A stretch of 64,000 bases of DNA, taken from contig JAXGGA010001606.1 in assembly GCA_038373865.1 (NCBI GenBank), forward strand, positions 62,001 to 126,000. The letters run 5' to 3'. Each line of letters starts with the position of its first letter. The stretch's first letter is position 1. Under the pieces are notes generated by a model. It was not told the origin of the DNA. It ran no database searches and was given only the letters and a program-made list of their open reading frames with translations. Source of the stretch: Uloborus plumipes (lineage: Eukaryota > Arthropoda > Arachnida > Araneae > Uloboridae). The position numbers and the translations under genes are program-made. Shown piece by piece: positions 22,071 through 33,813 of the stretch.

Positions 22071-25000
22071 AAGTGCTGCTAGAGAAGATTAGCATCAGTT
22101 TTGTTTGCTCTTATCAAGCATGTAAATCTGTAATTGTATACTTTTTGTTTGCTTAAACGTCCGAAGCATAGATTGCTAAAGTTTTTATGAGAAAAAAAAT
22201 ATTCGATTACATTGACTATTTTATTTTTTAAAATTCCAATTACTGCACTCTGCTCAATACTGTAGATACTAAAGTATAACTAAAGAAAAAATACAATAAT
22301 AAAAAATGTTTTAAATGAAATTAAAACATATACCTGAAGGAGTGTATGCCACGGAAACAACATTTTAATTAAGAAAGTAATTTCAAAAACAATGTTGATA
22401 ACGCATATAGACATCTTTTACGGAAATAAGACACATAACGAATCCAATATGCCCCCAAGCCGAATTTTTCAGAATAATAATAGCAATAATGATGTATTTG
22501 GAAATAAACGTAATTTTCTGTTCACCTTTGTTGTTTTTGCTTCAATTTTGAATAAATGACTTTGGTGACTGGATACTTTTTGCTTTCACTCAATTTTCTT
22601 TTTATGAAAGTCACCTTTATGCATCAAGACTGCCGTTTTCAGCGACTGCTAAATAAATGTGCCGTTTTCATAAGAAATTATTCCAATCGCTATCTCTCTG
22701 CACATATTTATATCTATCTATCGCGATAAGAGTAGGAATATTTGATTAGTCTATTATTATTTCCCCATTATACACTCAGCACAATTGGCAATATGTATAC
22801 TTGATTCTTACTTGAACCTAATTCTTGATAAGACGGATCATTAACAGTTAGTTTAAAACTCTATTATATGAATTTGAGAAAATCACAGAAAGCAATAAAT
22901 AACTTCTTTCTAATTAATTTTAATCAACATTAAGGGACGAGATGCCCATTTTCTGCAAAACCCCATATACATACCAAATTGGTGTTGCTATTTTTTACCG
23001 TTTTCTCACGACATTCAAACACATAAGCATTTTATTTTATGATATGCATAGAGGTGGTTTTTTAACAAAGTTTTTCATACGATAATAATTGTGGAAAACA
23101 ATTCAAATATTACATAATGTTTTTTTACATTTTAATCTGATTTTTTTGCACTCTAGAGATCTGAAATATTTGTTAAATAATTTATAAAGTAAATTTTGCT
23201 ATGTTTTACTATAATATAACTTTTTTTTGTTCGTTTTCTTTTGTAAAACAATTATTTTCCATTTCGAAAAATGACTCTTCATTACTTCAATGTGTTGATT
23301 TTTTACGAATCTCTAAAAGTGGAGGTAAAATGTTTTCTATTCTTCCATTTTTCTGCTACTTAAATTCTATTGTAAATAGTCCATTTAAATACAGCAAGAA
23401 TTGTTCTTCGTGTATCATATATCATTACATCTTAAAGCCATTAATAATGGAAGGGAGAGAATTTCGGTGAATTTGCAAATTATCATCATTGAGGCCAGTA
23501 TTTGTGCTTAGGTAATAGTTATAAAATATTTAGCACACGATTATATACTGCATAAAACAACTTTCAATGGTAATTTCAAACATTCATTTAAATTTCAGTT
23601 ACGAGAGTGCGTGCATCTTAATTTTTCCGGTAAAGGGATCTCATTGTACTTCAAAATGCCTAATTCCGCTCAAAATAAAACATAATGTTGCAGTTTCAAT
23701 CTAAAAACAACGGAAAAACAAAGGAAACCCCCCTTCTTTACTTTAATTTAATCATTGTATGTCAGTGGTAATACTTTGCTTCGTTTCTATATCACTAAAT
23801 GAAGCACATCACGCACATTAAATACAAAACTAGAAACTTAGTGATGAGGACACCTTCGTCAAGATTAAGGCTAACAAAAATGGCGAATTATTATTATTAT
23901 TATTATTTTGCTGTTCGAAGAAAATGTTGAACAGCTTGCAAATAATAATTTATTATCCGTGTTACTTTGTTAAAGTTGTTTAGATCTTTTATTTTCTTAT
24001 TTTGGCTAATAAATACACTGATAAAAGTTTTTCTTAGGTGTCTTAACCTCAAAAGTAGCGCAATTTCGGTTATGAAACCGCTGAAATACTTGTACATTAG
24101 TAGATTTAGTGCAGTGTTGAATAATTAAGTTTAAGTTCTTAATTTTCACATGCTTTCTCGTTTTAGTTAAGCATTTTTTTTGGCAGCATTCCCCTGAAGT
24201 AGATGATTTTACTTAATCAGGCAGAAGGCCATGCTTTTCACTTGAACGTGAACTTGATCACTTGAGCACTTATTTGTCATGAGGCATTCATGTTATGCCA
24301 CAAATAGCCATTCTTGATATGGCAATTGGTAAATTTAATTTTTATAGCCGCAAACGTACATAGTGTAAATAAAGATTTTATTTTAAGTAAACTAGTCTTG
24401 AGTGCTACTTTTAAAATTAACAGCTGGGCATCTTGCATTGTAAATGTTAAAGAAACTGAGTTCTGAATTGTCTATAAAGTCACTTGGATATCAAATATTT
24501 CCTATGGACACACACACACGGAGCTTACGACACTTATACTTACGAAAATTTACGTAAATTGGACTACTTATTTGATAACAGCGGAAAAAAATGATTATAA
24601 GGATCATGATAATTTTCTAAGTTAACTATTAATTTATTTTTATTCCATTTTTTTACGTTATCAATACTTAGTACTGCTGTTTTACGTTTAAAATCACTAA
24701 CAAATAATTTAAATATTTTATTAAATAAATATTTCTTCATACTTGTTAACATGAAGCAAGTTTTCAGAATTCATTGTCCATTCATTATTCATATTCTCAT
24801 CGATCTTGAAATTGTTTAACTTTTCCAAAACTTTGTCTTTCCAAGAAGAGATGAAGCACAATGTCGTATCTTATTCATTTACGAATGCACTCCCAACCAC
24901 CAATAATATTTCCGCCTCTGGCCACGTAGACTTCACTTGCTCTAACAGCATTACAATATTTACTCTTTCAATTTTTCTTCCTCTCGTATTTTTGCTTATT

Positions 25001-25138
25001 TGGGAATCTTGTGTTTAGGGCTGCATCTGCCCCGGAGCTAAGAACTTTAAGTTTAATAATTTCCAATAAGTTCAGTAAAAACCACTCTGAATTATTATAC
25101 GTAAAGCATTGAGCTATACATACTTTAATGAAATTAAA
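22071..25138. other. No gene seen
   Basis: Low-complexity AT-rich DNA with an ATT microsatellite near 23888-23908. Open frames at 23201-23470, 23903-24097, 24564-24752 and 24806-25018 have no recognisable domains. Confidence 0.45.
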
Positions 25139-27143
25139 TTTGATTATCTGAGACTAAAAATTATGTCAAACATACCTTTTTAGCACTTAGAGCTGATTTC
25201 GAAAACCAAAATATACCCCTCTCATCAGATGAAAAAGACACGTAAAAAGTAATTAACGAATAAATAAAGTTTTGTCGCACCTTTTAAAGAGAAACTGTTA
25301 CAGTTCCTCCGTAGAAAAAATCCTCCATCGTTTTCAAAAAAAAAAATAAATAATAATGATAATAATAATAATAAAATAAATAAATAAATAAATAAAAGTA
25401 CAAAGAGCAACAAAACACATTTTATCAAAGAAAGAAAAAAAGAAAAGAAAAAAAAAACTTGTCCGTTAATAAAATGTCTCGAATTTCACTTTTAATCCGT
25501 TGCCAGTTGTTAAATATAAATAAAGAATAAAATGTTCTCGTGAATGAAAAATTTTTGTTACAAAAACAATCGTCTGCCAAAAAAAAAGAAAATAATAATA
25601 ATAATAATAATTATAAATAAAATAAAACAAATGAATAAATAAACAAAAAATCGTCTGCACAGTCAGTCATTTTTTTTCTGAGCCTGCATTTCCGCCATGT
25701 TTGCGGAGTCGGAATCAGAGTCCTCACAGAAGATTACTCAGAAAAGTACTTCACAAAATTTATTTATCAAACCCATTTTCTTACAAAGTTAGTTTGAAGG
25801 AAATCCGACTTTAAGTTCTGGATCAACATTCAACTTAAATTCCCCGAAGACGCTAATGTTAATTTTTTTTCTGAACGGTTCAATATTGAACGAAAAATGG
25901 TTCGAATCAAAAGGCGAAATATGGGAATGTATGGGAAAGCCTCTCCGAGATCTTTCAAACAAAAAAAAGTTTATTCCATTCGGACGGTTCACTCAAAAGT
26001 TATTAGGTGGGGAGAGGTTGCTTGAACGGTTCAATGTTGAACGAAAAAATGCTCAAATGAAAAATTTAAATACAGTAATGAAGTATCCTTGCGGAGATCC
26101 TTCAAACAAAAAAAAATTTATTTAAATCGGACTGTTCACTCAAAAGTTATTAGGGGTAACAGCTTGATTGAGCGGTTCAATTTTGAACGAAAAATTGTTC
26201 AAATCGGAAATGTAAATACGGAAATGAAGTATTCTTGATAAGATCTTTCTAACAAAAAAAAGTTTGTTCAAATCGGATTGTTCACTCAAAAGTTCGCATC
26301 GCGAGACAGGTTGTTTGAACGGTTCAAAGTTGAACCAAAAATTGTTCAAATCGAAAAATCAAATATGGGAATGAGCTGTACTCGCCGAGATCTTTCGAAC
26401 AAAAAAAAGTTTATTCCATTCGGACGGTTCACTCAAAAGTTATTAGGTGGAGAAAGGCTGCTTCAACGGTTCAATGTTGAACAAAAAATTGTCAAATTGA
26501 AAATTTAAATACGGTAATAAAGTATCCTTGCCGAGATGTTGCGAACAAAAAAAAGTTTGCTTAAATCGGAATGTTCATTCAAAAGTTATTAGGGGTGACA
26601 GCTTGTTTGAACGGTTCAACGTTGAACGAAAATTTGTTAAAATCGGAAATGTAGATACGGTAATGAAGTATCCTTGAAAAGATCTTGCGAACAAAAAAAA
26701 GTTTGTTCAAATCGGACTGTTCATTCAAAAGTTAGCATCGCGGGACAGGTTGTTTGAACGGTTCAAAGTTGAGCCAAAAATTGTTCAAATCGAAAAATCA
26801 AATATGGGAATGAGCTGTACTCGCCGAGATCTTTCCAACAAAAAAAAAAGTTTGTCCAAATCGGAATGTTCATTCAAAAGTTATTAGGGGGGGGGGGCAG
26901 ACAGACCGACCGACCGACCGACACACACACAAATTCCCCATCTCAATACCCTACTTTCAAATTTTTAATTTTTCGATATTCATTTCACCTTTTTATTTTT
27001 TTAACTTGGCGATATTTTTGGGACTTGGCGATATTTTTTTTAACTTGGCGATATTTTTTGGGCTTGGCGATATTTTTTAGATGCATTAAGCTACTTTTAA
27101 TACTTTTTTTGTTTTTCTTTTATTTTTAACGGGAAAGTAGGCT
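25139..27143 (+). repeat. Complex dispersed repeat, copy A
   Basis: Aligns over most of its length, in reverse, with 57174-59145. In order it holds an AT-rich part with two ATT/AAT microsatellites, about seven tandem units of roughly 145 bp (25860-26890), a G run with a GACC/GACA microsatellite (26886-26930), a 19-20-bp minisatellite (27003-27079) and the terminal ACGGGAAAGTAGGCT (27129-27143). Its left end does not show the matching terminal repeat seen in copy B. Short frames encode echoes such as FGRFTQKLLGGERLL, but unit lengths are not multiples of three, so I treat them as non-coding. Confidence 0.7.
27003..27079 (+). repeat. Minisatellite ACTTGGCGATATTTTT, four units
   Basis: Units begin at about 27004, 27023, 27043 and 27062 with 19-20 bp spacing. 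Copy B of the host repeat has a single unit (near 57244), so the array expanded after the copies separated or contracted in B. Confidence 0.75.
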
Positions 27144-30099
27144 AAAAACTACAATAAAAATTGATATTTAATAGATAATATCAATGAGAATGCTATGTAT
27201 TTGCAGTATACTAAAGATTTATGAAGTGATATGGAGAAAAAAAAATTGAGCCATAATAATAAAGAAATAATCAAAGAAAAAAAACAGCTTGGAACTATTT
27301 TCTCGTTACAATATCCTTTGTTTTTTGTGATGTTTATTCAACAAGCCAGACTTACGAAATGGTTGTCATAATTAATAAATTATGTGAATTAAAATTCGTG
27401 AAATAAGAAAATGTTGAATATGTCTTCGCCTAGTTTGACGTTTGAAATAAAAGAGAGCGAAAATTGATTTCGTTTGCATAGGAATTTTTAAGAACAATAT
27501 TTAGTTGTCTTCACGAATAATTAATTCATCTTTATTTGTTTCTTACTAATAGTCAATTTTATATACATCGCATAATGCCTTTTCAAAAAGTCTGAAAATA
27601 TATTTAACCATGGAACTCCGGTTTAGAGATTCAGGGAATATTTTAGACACTCTCAGCTGGATATTTGTTTCTTGAGAATTCTTTAGAAGTAGTACACCTG
27701 ATAGTAGTGCACCTGTAGTACAACTGATAGTTAAGTGTTCAAGAATATTTGTAGAACATAGGATCACCCGAGTTACATTTCTTATTTTACAATACAACCA
27801 CTCAAATCACAGACAGATCGTTATGTTTCTAGCAGGAAAATGTTAGAAATAATGTTTTTTTTTTTTTTTTTTGAATAAATAACGCAGTGTACCCAACTGG
27901 ATTTGGTGTTGCCCTGCTACATTGTTTCTTTTGTTAAAATTGACACTCGAGTTTGTCAATATAAATTTGAAATAGTAATCTGAAATGTAATTGAAATCTC
28001 TACCAAACACATAACTAGCACGTAACAAAACTTAAGAATTACTAATGCTGAGAGAAAAAAATTATCTATATGCAGGATGAAAAAACCGTTTCTCTTTTGG
28101 TATTAGTATTAATATTTAATATTTTTATTTCATTAAAAAAACCTGAGAAACACAAAAGTATTTTTTAAATATTTTCATTATGAAATATTTTGTTTTTTTT
28201 AATGACGTCAAGTGGTTTATCAGTTCGTATTCGTACAAAGTCTTAAAAACATTATTAAACATAATCCTACATTTAAATGAATACATTATCAACAGATGTG
28301 AGTAAACTATTACGTGAATAACATTTGAAGACAAAAATCAGAAACGCAAAAATGTGCCTTACGAACACACATCCCTCGTTCAATGCATTGGTCGTAAACC
28401 GCATAGCGACAATTAAACCTGGTTCCTCCCTCGCTGGTAGATGTCATCTCCTATACTGATGAGCTGCAATAAATAAAGTGACATTTTTAGACTAAATATA
28501 TCCGAAGGCGGTCTGTGCGTCTTTCCATTATAGGTCACGCTCTAAGGGGCATGAATTACGTGACAGCAAGTATTAACCAGCGCACATTTTCTAAAGCACC
28601 ATAAAAGAGATTACCTCCTTATTATATGCTGCAGAGGGGAATGAATATGTTTAGTGGATAAAGATTAATTAAGGTAATGTAATTCTTTTACACATACTAT
28701 CCATTGATTATTAACGAATTTCATTTAAATGAACTTCGTGAGTTTCAACGCGCTCTGAAATGAAGATTTGTAGTAATACTGGGATTTTAATGGGGTTAGA
28801 GGTTAGAAACGGATAGTCTAATGGGATGACTGGGTTTCTCATGTTTGATGAATAGTCATACACATTTATAAAGAAATGTATGACTAATATTGAAAAATGC
28901 CCGATAAAACGTCTACATATATTTAACACATAGACGATGTTTTGGAATATTTTAAATTTAATAAAAATATGTATTTATAGTTTGGTTTCCTGCATTCACT
29001 ATTTTAAATTAAGGTTATCTTGCAAAAACAGTTGAATTTACTCTAAATTCTTATTGTAATTCTTCTGTCTGTAGATCGAAAGCAACCATCGTTGAATGTA
29101 GGATTTGAAAGAATCTTAGCCTACAATTTATCGCATTAATTTGATTTAGCAGAGTAATGTTTAAAATGAAAAAAATAATCATACAATTTTGAAAGAGAAG
29201 ATTAACGAGAAAGGAAAAAGAACACTAATATAATTTTCTTTCTTTATTTCCCTTTTTTTCTTACTCGCAACAGCAGTGTTTTTTTATGCAGTAGTATGTT
29301 ATAAACCTCAAAATCACGTCTCTGCAATACCATTGTATAACTTAACAGCCCAGGGTCACTCTTACCCACTCTCTACTAGAATAACGTCAGAGAAATACCG
29401 GGACCAATCGTAGCAAGCGGTGGGCAATTCTCCCTTTTTGTAAGTTACAGTTTTAGTTTAACCGCTTGCTTGATTATCCCGAGTCATCTCGGGCTCGTAT
29501 GAGCTGAAGGTAATTATTATCCCGAGAAAACTCGGATGAAACTAAATATGATTTTACACCTATAAAAATAAAAATTCAACTTGAAACTCACAAATATTAT
29601 TCGTTTCATTTCTTTGTATTTCAAAATAAATTTAAAATATGGTTTCATTTTCTTTTTTTTTTTTTTTTTTTGCAGTTTTTTCTCCAATATGCGAAAAATA
29701 AAGGTTAATTTTAGGAATGCAGTTCAAAAAAAATAGCTCAGCAAAACAAGAAACACATTAAAAAATAGATAATTTAAGAGTTACTTTTAGAATTAAAGAG
29801 TAGGAAAATGTTTAACAGACTCTCAGATGAAAATAATTAATGCTGTAAACAACTTAATCTGTACCTGTAGGTTAAAATTTGTACGAAAGTGTAAAAGTAG
29901 AAAATGTAGGAAAGCTTGCATATCTAGCTCCTAAAAGTCCTGAAATTGCAAATAAGTTATTATTACTTTTGCATATTATGAAAGTTTTGTGATCTAATCA
30001 AACATTCCAATCAATGACAAGAATTATTCCTTAGGAAATATTTCCTTATTAATAATCAGAACTATGTGTTTCAGTCAAATAAACTCTCGGAATAACTAA
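27144..30099. other. No gene seen
   Basis: AT-rich, with T runs at about 27854-27872 and 29651-29672. The patch at about 28480-28660 is more mixed in composition. No terminal repeats or recognisable frames. Confidence 0.45.
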
Positions 30100-30900
30100 C
30101 GAATTTCGATCTCTAAAGTGTCGAATCAGGACCAAAGAATAGTATCGAACTTAATCAAGATGCCTTTCTGTCCGCTTAAAGACCGGAATGAACTTTATCG
30201 CTCTCAATACTTCCTTGATCAGACGGATACATAGTTGTTTGACCAAGACTTACATTTATCTATAACAAGAGGGACTATCGAAAACAAAACATCGATAATA
30301 GTCAAGAAATCAGGAATCGATTCGCATTTGTAACTGAGATCCGAATCGAAACCCCTCCGATGAAGAAATGAACTGGTTAATCAACGCCGCTCCTATTGAC
30401 CTTGCAGGATCCTCGCAATCGATAAATCAAGAACTCGCTTAATCTAAGAAGTAAGTTAATTTAACGAGAGGCATCTCACACACACGGAGCTCGCATTGTG
30501 CTTTTCCGAAGAGATTGATTATTCTTTTGGGGATTACAAATTGTTACTTGCCCTTTGTTGCAAAAGATTCTTCCACCAGATCGTTAAGGCCGAGGAAGAG
30601 GGAAATTAAATTAGTTTTGCGTCACCACGTTAAGCCAGGTTTGAACCGAATTACCCGCTGATGAAGTGAATTTTGACGACGCGGGCGCAGGGAAGAACAA
30701 TCGCAAATTGTCATCGTGGTGTCTCACGTGAGCGCCAGCTCCTAACTAATATCTTTCGGTGAAATCTATCTTGCAAAAGCAAGTCATGAAATATTCCGCA
30801 AATTTAATTTATGAAATTGATATTTAAACATAAATGAGTTACTTAATTAAATCGAAAGAAATATATAAAAGGGTCTATCAGTGTGAGCATGTGAGAATAC
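30100..30900. other. Compositionally distinct non-coding island
   Basis: The block is visibly less AT-rich, without long open frames, tandem units or inverted ends. Near its right end is TATATAAAA (30862-30870) followed by an arthropod initiator-like TCAGT (30878-30882). The spacing of about 18 bp is too short for a standard TATA/Inr promoter. It may be a regulatory element or an untranslated exon; neither can be shown. Confidence 0.3.
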
Positions 30901-30999
30901 AAGAGTAGTAGTGGTGTACGTCAACATATTTATGGGTGTTGATCTATATTTTATACAAGGATTCTTTTAACAATGAAGCGACATTAAATTTTATTTTAA

Positions 31000-31296
31000 C
31001 ACTTTATGCCCCGATACTTAGAAGTACCGCTTATATTAATTTAATATTATGAATCCTAAATGGCTGGAATCACGCTGGTACTTGAAAGTACCACTCCTTG
31101 CACTTTGCTGCGATGTCGACAAATTGGACCTGCGATCAAAAACAGTTTTCTTAGGGGCCCTTAGGCAAAGGGAACCTTAGACCCTACTGATTGTCAAAAA
31201 TGTTTTATTCGTTATAAGTTGTTTGATGTATTTTCAACTGAAACAACTAAAAAAAAAGTACGAATCCATTGCTAAATTAATTTGGGACATAAAGGT
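31000..31296. mobile_element. TTAA-flanked piggyBac-like MITE, copy 2
   Basis: Same family and orientation as 1838-2140. The ends are CACTTTATG and CATAAAGGT (one base decayed at each), bounded by TTAA at 30996-30999 and 31297-31300. No coding capacity. Confidence 0.75.
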
Positions 31297-31477
31297 TTAA
31301 TAGCCACTATGTCAACTTTCGTTAGAAAAAAATGCCAATATTTTTTGAATTATTAATATCCGGAAAAAAATCAGTTCGTAGTTTGGTCTGTGGTCTTTTG
31401 AAGAAGTGAAACTTTAAGCTGTTGTATTTTGCCGACTTCTACGAAATCGTTAAGTAATCTAATTGATCAGTCGGTAG

Positions 31478-31660
31478 AGTGGCATGGTGTAGTGGTTGGG
31501 CAATGGGCTTGGACATTGTTCTCTAACCCAAATGTGTAGGGTCAAGCCTGTCTCTATTCTGTGGGTTGCAATACTATTTCTTTACCTTTTCGTTCTTTGT
31601 CCATCAGTTTTTCGCATGTCTTGATTGGTTGTAGAAAATTGGTATTATTATTATTATTAT
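31478..31660 (+). mobile_element. tRNA-derived SINE-like element
   Basis: GGCATGGTGTAGTGGTTGGG resembles a tRNA A box. GGGTCAAGCCT at about 31540-31550 is a decayed B box at the right distance. The element ends in an ATT-repeat tail (about 31645-31660). It differs in body from the AACAAC-tailed SINEs. Confidence 0.5.
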
Positions 31661-32370
31661 CTTAACTGTTATTATTGTTATTATCTCGAGCAACGACAGA
31701 TAATTTTAGCAATTGTTTATAAAACGTAAGAGCGTATTAAGTAGTATTAGGAAAATTGCATCGCTTATGAGTTTAAAAAAGCCTTAAGCTGCTTTTGGAA
31801 CACTTACTAATTTTGGGCAACACAAGCAACATATCACCAGTTACGTTTTGAAAATTAATTATAAATCCAAAAGTAGCACAGTAATGCATTTATCTTTTGT
31901 TATTAGTACTGTTTTCATTTTTTGTCATAAATATAATCTTCACCAATTTCGTATAAAATGTTTTTATGAATATATAAAGAAAAAATGCGCCAGCAATAAA
32001 GTAAAATAAAGCTACTTTTGACACCATTACTTAAAACTTTTACAAAATAACGAATTTCAATAACCTATTTTTTGAGAAATCGAGTCAGTTTATTTACATA
32101 GCAACTTTCCAATAAAACTCTCGAGTTTTTTTCTGAAATTCTTGTAAACATTATTTTTAATTTAATTTGAACTGTATTTAGTTCTAGCCTGTTATTTTTG
32201 TCCTTAACCTGATTGGCCAAAACATTCCTATAAATAATATCAACATACTAAAAATGCATATTTTTTCCATTGCAATGTATATTACGTCTTTAGGTATCTC
32301 ATTTTCTATAGGTTAATAGTTTTCTATAAAGCAGTGAGTTACCGCGCTTAGCAAGGACAAAGGCAGGAAC
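31661..32370. other. No gene seen
   Basis: AT-rich unique-looking sequence. Confidence 0.5.
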
Positions 32371-32543
32371 ATGCAATACACAGCCAACTCGGTTATTTTG
32401 ATCCATGGACTGCAGTTCTGTGCTTATTATGCACTCATCGTAATAGTGCATAATGAGCATAATAAGCACGAGAAATAGAGTGCATAATAAGCACGAAACT
32501 GTAGTCCATGGATCGAAATAGCGGAATTGGCTGGGTATTGTAT
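32371..32543. mobile_element. Fold-back repeat with about 65-bp arms
   Basis: The left arm from ATGCAATACACAGCCAAC and the right arm ending TTGGCTGGGTATTGTAT are inverted copies. They share TCCATGGACTRCAGT and TGCTTATTATGCACTC with few mismatches. The loop repeats the phrase TGCATAATRAGC. Superfamily unknown. Confidence 0.65.
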
Positions 32544-33319
32544 AATTTTTTCTGTTTAATCCGTAGTTTTTTCAATGGTGCAAACAACTAGCTCCGCAAT
32601 AGTTGAAAACATATATTATTTAATACAACGTGTGTGATTTTTGTTTTCTTCGTAGATAATTTCAAAACTCTGAGTTAGTAAGTATGTACAAATAATCGCT
32701 TTGAAACGAAATATTCTGAATTTCATTTTCAAATGTTTGATTTTAAATAGTACCAAAAAGTTATAGTTGCTTACATTGATATATTTTATCCCCAGATAAA
32801 AGAATCTCAAGCGTTCATACACAACAAACGTATTACAAGAATCAATTTTGGCCACCATTAAAATTTAAGAAAGCAGATTAGCAACTTGTGTCATTCGCAA
32901 CCAGTGACTTTTACCTATTTGAAAGAGCGGAAATATCAATCTGGAACGAGAACTTGCACATAATCATTATTTACGTATCATTACGCATGCCATGCCAATG
33001 CATTAAATGTCATGAACTTAACTAATAGGAGAGTAGCAGACTTGTCCTCCTGTGAAAATTAGAAAGTGACAAATCGGCGTTGATGATTATTTAATAATAG
33101 GACGAGCGGAATTATACTTGGCTTACTTTTCCTTTTTCTGGCAACAGTATCTGCTTTCTCTCAATTCAGAATTGTGTATAGTTTGGTGGTGGAACATACA
33201 TTATTAATAACATTACTTAATGCAAAAAAGAATATCATTTGAAATATAATTGTCATTGGTTGTTAATTTAATTATGTAATTTTTTTTATCTTTGGTTTCG
33301 GCATGATGTAGATGATCCC
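32544..33319. other. No gene seen
   Basis: AT-rich. The 80-codon reverse frame at 32616-32858 has no recognisable domain. Confidence 0.45.
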
Positions 33320-33323
33320 TTAA

Positions 33324-33809
33324 CCCATTAATGCCTACCATTTTTTTTGCTAAGATATTTTGTATACTGGTTACAAACAGTGTTTAATGGACACGAAAAT
33401 TTTTTTTTATTAAGGAAAGAAAAATCGTCCCTTAAAAGTTACGATAGAACCCAGAGGGTATATACTTTTTTTTACTAATTTTTTTTTCTGCCTACGATAT
33501 AATATTTAAATAGACATTTTATAAGAAGAAATAAAATCAGCAATTAACATAAATTGGGAAGCTGGGAATCACTTTGAAAACTTAGCTTTTTTTCTTGAGA
33601 TTGTGAACGATGTCATTTTTGATAAAGATCATATTAAAACTGCTACAGAACACACTTTACAATGGTTATGTGCTGCAATCTGTTAATAACGAATTGAAAC
33701 AATACCAAGGTACTAATTAAACACGATTATTTGGTTGAAATGTTCATTTTGGGGAAATTCAGATCCTTTTTTGGAACGTCCCTAAAAAGGGACGCTAGGC
33801 ACTAATGGG
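33324..33809. mobile_element. TTAA-flanked piggyBac-like MITE
   Basis: The termini CCCATTAATGCCTA and the inverted TAGGCACTAATGGG are flanked by exact TTAA (33320-33323, 33810-33813). The interior is AT-rich and non-coding. The ends resemble those at 61295-61806 but the interiors do not match, so they are probably related subfamilies. Confidence 0.75.
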
Positions 33810-33813
33810 TTAA

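Noticed and set aside
25856..26508. Repeated peptides such as FGRFTQKLLGGERLL as a possible repeat protein
   Set aside because: Unit lengths vary between about 143 and 155 bp and break the frame from unit to unit. Both copies of the repeat are equally broken.
30862..30882. TATATAAAA followed by TCAGT as a core promoter
   Set aside because: The spacing of about 18 bp is too short for TATA to initiator, and no gene follows.
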